Shown here in pieces: positions 62,401 through 64,000 of a stretch of 64,000 nucleotides of DNA (its first letter is position 1; every line of letters begins with the position of its first letter). Under the pieces are notes generated by a model. That model saw only the letters and a list, made by a program, of their open reading frames with translations, did no database searches and had not been told where the DNA came from. The DNA is from GCA-2737725 sp965229355 (GTDB lineage Bacteria > Pseudomonadota > Alphaproteobacteria > Rhodospirillales > Rhodospirillaceae): assembly GCA_965229355.1 (NCBI GenBank), contig OZ245869.1, positions 496,001 to 560,000 on the forward strand, written 5' to 3'. Made by a program: the position numbers and the translations under genes.

Positions 62401-62817
62401 ATGCCGTTAAACGACTGCCGTATTATCGAACTGCCGCGCATTAATGACCCCCGCGGGAACCTCACCTTTATTGAAGGTGACAACCACATCCCGTTCGATA
62501 TCAAACGCGTCTACTACCTTTATGACGTGCCGGGTGGTTCAGACCGTGGCGCGCACGCGCACAAAGCCTTGCATCAATTCGTCATCGCCATGTCGGGCAG
62601 TTTCGACATTGTGTTGAGTGACGGCGACCGCGAGCGGCGCTTTCACCTCAACCGGTCTTACTACGGGCTTTATATCTGCCCGATGATGTGGCGAACGTTG
62701 GATAACTTCTCATCCGGTGCGGTGTGCACCGTGCTAGCCTCAGAACGGTATTTGGAATCTGACTACATCCGTGATCATGACGAGTTCCTGACACTCGCTG
62801 GCGCCAAGAAAAAATAA
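62401..62817 (+). CDS. FdtA-like dTDP-4-keto-6-deoxyhexose 3,4-ketoisomerase
   Basis: A 138-residue cupin of the FdtA/QdtA/WxcM family. It isomerises a dTDP-4-keto-6-deoxyglucose to the 3-keto sugar during synthesis of 3-amino-3,6-dideoxyhexoses for surface polysaccharide. Family hallmarks are DPRGNLTFIEG near the start, RVYYLYDVPGGSDRGAHAHK (the catalytic and binding His cluster) and YICPMMWRTL. The next gene encodes the matching aminotransferase. The spacing of 15 bases and the order fdtA-fdtB support the assignment. Confidence 0.9.
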   Translation: MPLNDCRIIELPRINDPRGNLTFIEGDNHIPFDIKRVYYLYDVPGGSDRGAHAHKALHQFVIAMSGSFDIVLSDGDRERRFHLNRSYYGLYICPMMWRTLDNFSSGAVCTVLASERYLESDYIRDHDEFLTLAGAKKK

Positions 62818-62832
62818 GCAAGGAGACATAAA

Positions 62833-63927
62833 ATGAAAGTGCCGTTCTTAGAGTTGCGTCCGGCTTACATCGAGCTGAAGGACGAGATCGACGCTGCAAT
62901 TGCGCAGGTGCTAGATAGCGGCTGGTATATCGGCGGGCCTGCGGTTGAAACGTTTGAGGCTGCGTTTGCAACCTATACCGAGGCAACATACGCGGTCGGC
63001 GTTGCGAACGGACTGGACGCACTACATCTGGCGTTGGTTGCCATGGGCGTCGGCGCGGGCGACGAAGTGATTGTGCCCTCGAACACGTTTATCGCCACTT
63101 GGCTGGCCTGCAGCTATCGCGGTGCGATTCCGGTGTCGGTTGAACCTTGCGCGAACACGCACAACCTGGACCCCGAGAAATTAGAAGCTGCCATTACGCA
63201 CAAAACCAAAGTCATCATTCCTGTGCACCTGTACGGGCAACCGGCAGACGTTGAGCCGATTTTGGCGATTGCACGCAAACACAAAATCTACGTGTTGGAA
63301 GATGCCGCCCAAGCCCAAGGTGCGCGCTACAAAGGCAAACGCATCGGTAGCCATGCCGATGCTGTGGCTTGGAGCTTTTATCCGGGCAAGAATTTAGGCG
63401 CGATGGGTGATGCAGGTGCCGTCACCACCAGCAACGCCGAGCTTGCCGATAAAATCAAAGCCTTGCGCAACTATGGCTCGCGCCAAAAGTATGTGCACGA
63501 ATACCAGGGCTTCAACAGCCGCTTAGACCCCGTTCAAGCCGCAGCATTAGCTGTGAAGTTAAAACACCTGGATGAGTGGAACACGCGCCGGGTGAAGATT
63601 GCGAACCGCTATCTCTCAGAAATCAAAAACCCGAAGATTACACTGCCGTTTGTGCCCAATTGGGCCGAACCTGTGTGGCACTTGTTTGTGGTGCAAACCG
63701 AGAACCGCGATGGTTTGCAAAAGTTCTTGGGCGATGCGGGCGTTTCGACGCTCATCCACTATCCGACACCGCCGCACTTGCAAGATGCGTACAAAGACAC
63801 GCCGCAAGGTCCGCAACATTGGCCCATCGCCGAACATATGGCCAAGACCGTGCTAAGCCTACCCATGGGGCCGCACTTAAGCGACGATGAAGTGTCGTAC
63901 GTGATTGAAACGATCAATAAGTTTTAA
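62833..63927 (+). CDS. DegT/DnrJ/EryC1-type sugar aminotransferase
   Basis: A 364-residue PLP-dependent aminotransferase. The PLP lysine is Lys186 in SFYPGKNLGAMGDAG, with EDAAQAQGARYKG before it and the substrate-binding NSRLDPVQAA block after it. It probably adds the amino group to the 3-keto sugar made by the upstream FdtA-like protein (FdtB/QdtB role), giving a 3-amino-3,6-dideoxyhexose nucleotide. An AAGGAGA ribosome-binding site precedes the ATG. Confidence 0.92.
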   Translation: MKVPFLELRPAYIELKDEIDAAIAQVLDSGWYIGGPAVETFEAAFATYTEATYAVGVANGLDALHLALVAMGVGAGDEVIVPSNTFIATWLACSYRGAIPVSVEPCANTHNLDPEKLEAAITHKTKVIIPVHLYGQPADVEPILAIARKHKIYVLEDAAQAQGARYKGKRIGSHADAVAWSFYPGKNLGAMGDAGAVTTSNAELADKIKALRNYGSRQKYVHEYQGFNSRLDPVQAAALAVKLKHLDEWNTRRVKIANRYLSEIKNPKITLPFVPNWAEPVWHLFVVQTENRDGLQKFLGDAGVSTLIHYPTPPHLQDAYKDTPQGPQHWPIAEHMAKTVLSLPMGPHLSDDEVSYVIETINKF

Positions 63928-63946
63928 GGCACACGGTTCTTAAGAT

Positions 63947-64000
63947 CTACGGCTCGAACTGTGTGAAGTCCTCGACAATTTTGTCGGGGCCATAACCTTG
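63947..64000 (-). CDS. C-terminal fragment of a leftward gene (partial)
   Basis: The minus strand is open from the window edge to a TAG at 63947-63949 and codes for GYGPDKIVEDFTQFEP before stopping. Codon use is like that of neighbouring genes, and no frame on the plus strand competes here. It may be the end of a gene that converges on the aminotransferase. Seventeen residues are not enough to name it. Confidence 0.35.
   Translation of the reverse strand, partial: QGYGPDKIVEDFTQFEP

Overview
The window is a stretch of ordinary bacterial chromosome, densely coded on both strands, with no insertion sequence, prophage, CRISPR array or rRNA seen. It looks like an alphaproteobacterium. The left edge has murA, hisG, hisD, a UPF0262 gene and a low-molecular-weight phosphatase in the order characteristic of that class. 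HisG is the short form, and dCTP deaminase, GreB and Tex also look alphaproteobacterial. The order or genus cannot be fixed from what is visible.

Layout. 1-4932: leftward phosphatase, UPF0262, hisD, hisG, murA, dcd and a small protein. 5031-10571: a SulP-STAS-cyclic-nucleotide-binding transporter, tRNA-Thr(GGT), tex and a DUF2231 membrane protein. 10801-19713: a fatty-acid and acetate module with a quinone oxidoreductase, two MaoC-like hydratases, FadE, an ScfR/RamB-type regulator, aceB, aceA and a 68-residue protein. 19737-33525: a tandem nitrilase-fold protein, a lysine-2,3-aminomutase-like enzyme, sulfide:quinone oxidoreductase, a tannase-family esterase, an alpha/beta hydrolase, a VOC protein, two periplasmic amidohydrolases, an orphan peptide-binding protein and a membrane adenylate/guanylate cyclase. 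33533-38546: a phage-shock (Psp) locus. pspF is divergent from a sigma-54 promoter that drives a secreted 98-residue protein, pspA, two pspB copies, pspC, a secreted subtilisin-like protease and a membrane-anchored toastrack/DUF4097-like protein. 38563-45816: an MFS transporter, greB, two atypical receiver-domain paralogues and a TRAP transporter. 45904-45919: a perfect parS-like palindrome. 46062-58766: mixed metabolism, including FrmA, dienelactone hydrolase, a second orphan binding protein, a Cas2/SinR-like small protein, an LLM flavoenzyme, an amidohydrolase-2 protein, a SUMF1-fold protein, a VOC protein with a histone-like tail, an MBL hydrolase and hisI. 58956-63927: cysS, argE, tRNA-Gly(CCC) beside a repeat-rich spacer, a prepilin peptidase, and an FdtA/DegT pair that begins a sugar-nucleotide cluster.

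How the genes work together. Beta-oxidation (FadE and the MaoC proteins) yields acetyl-CoA for the glyoxylate shunt (AceB, AceA). The divergent regulator has four ATTTACA repeats at its own start codon, between it and aceB. The cyclase and the cyclic-nucleotide-binding transporter suggest a second-messenger link. The most unusual system is the Psp operon extended by a subtilase, a second PspB and a toastrack-like protein. The parS-like site suggests that the window may lie near the replication origin, although no parAB, gidAB or dnaA is visible.
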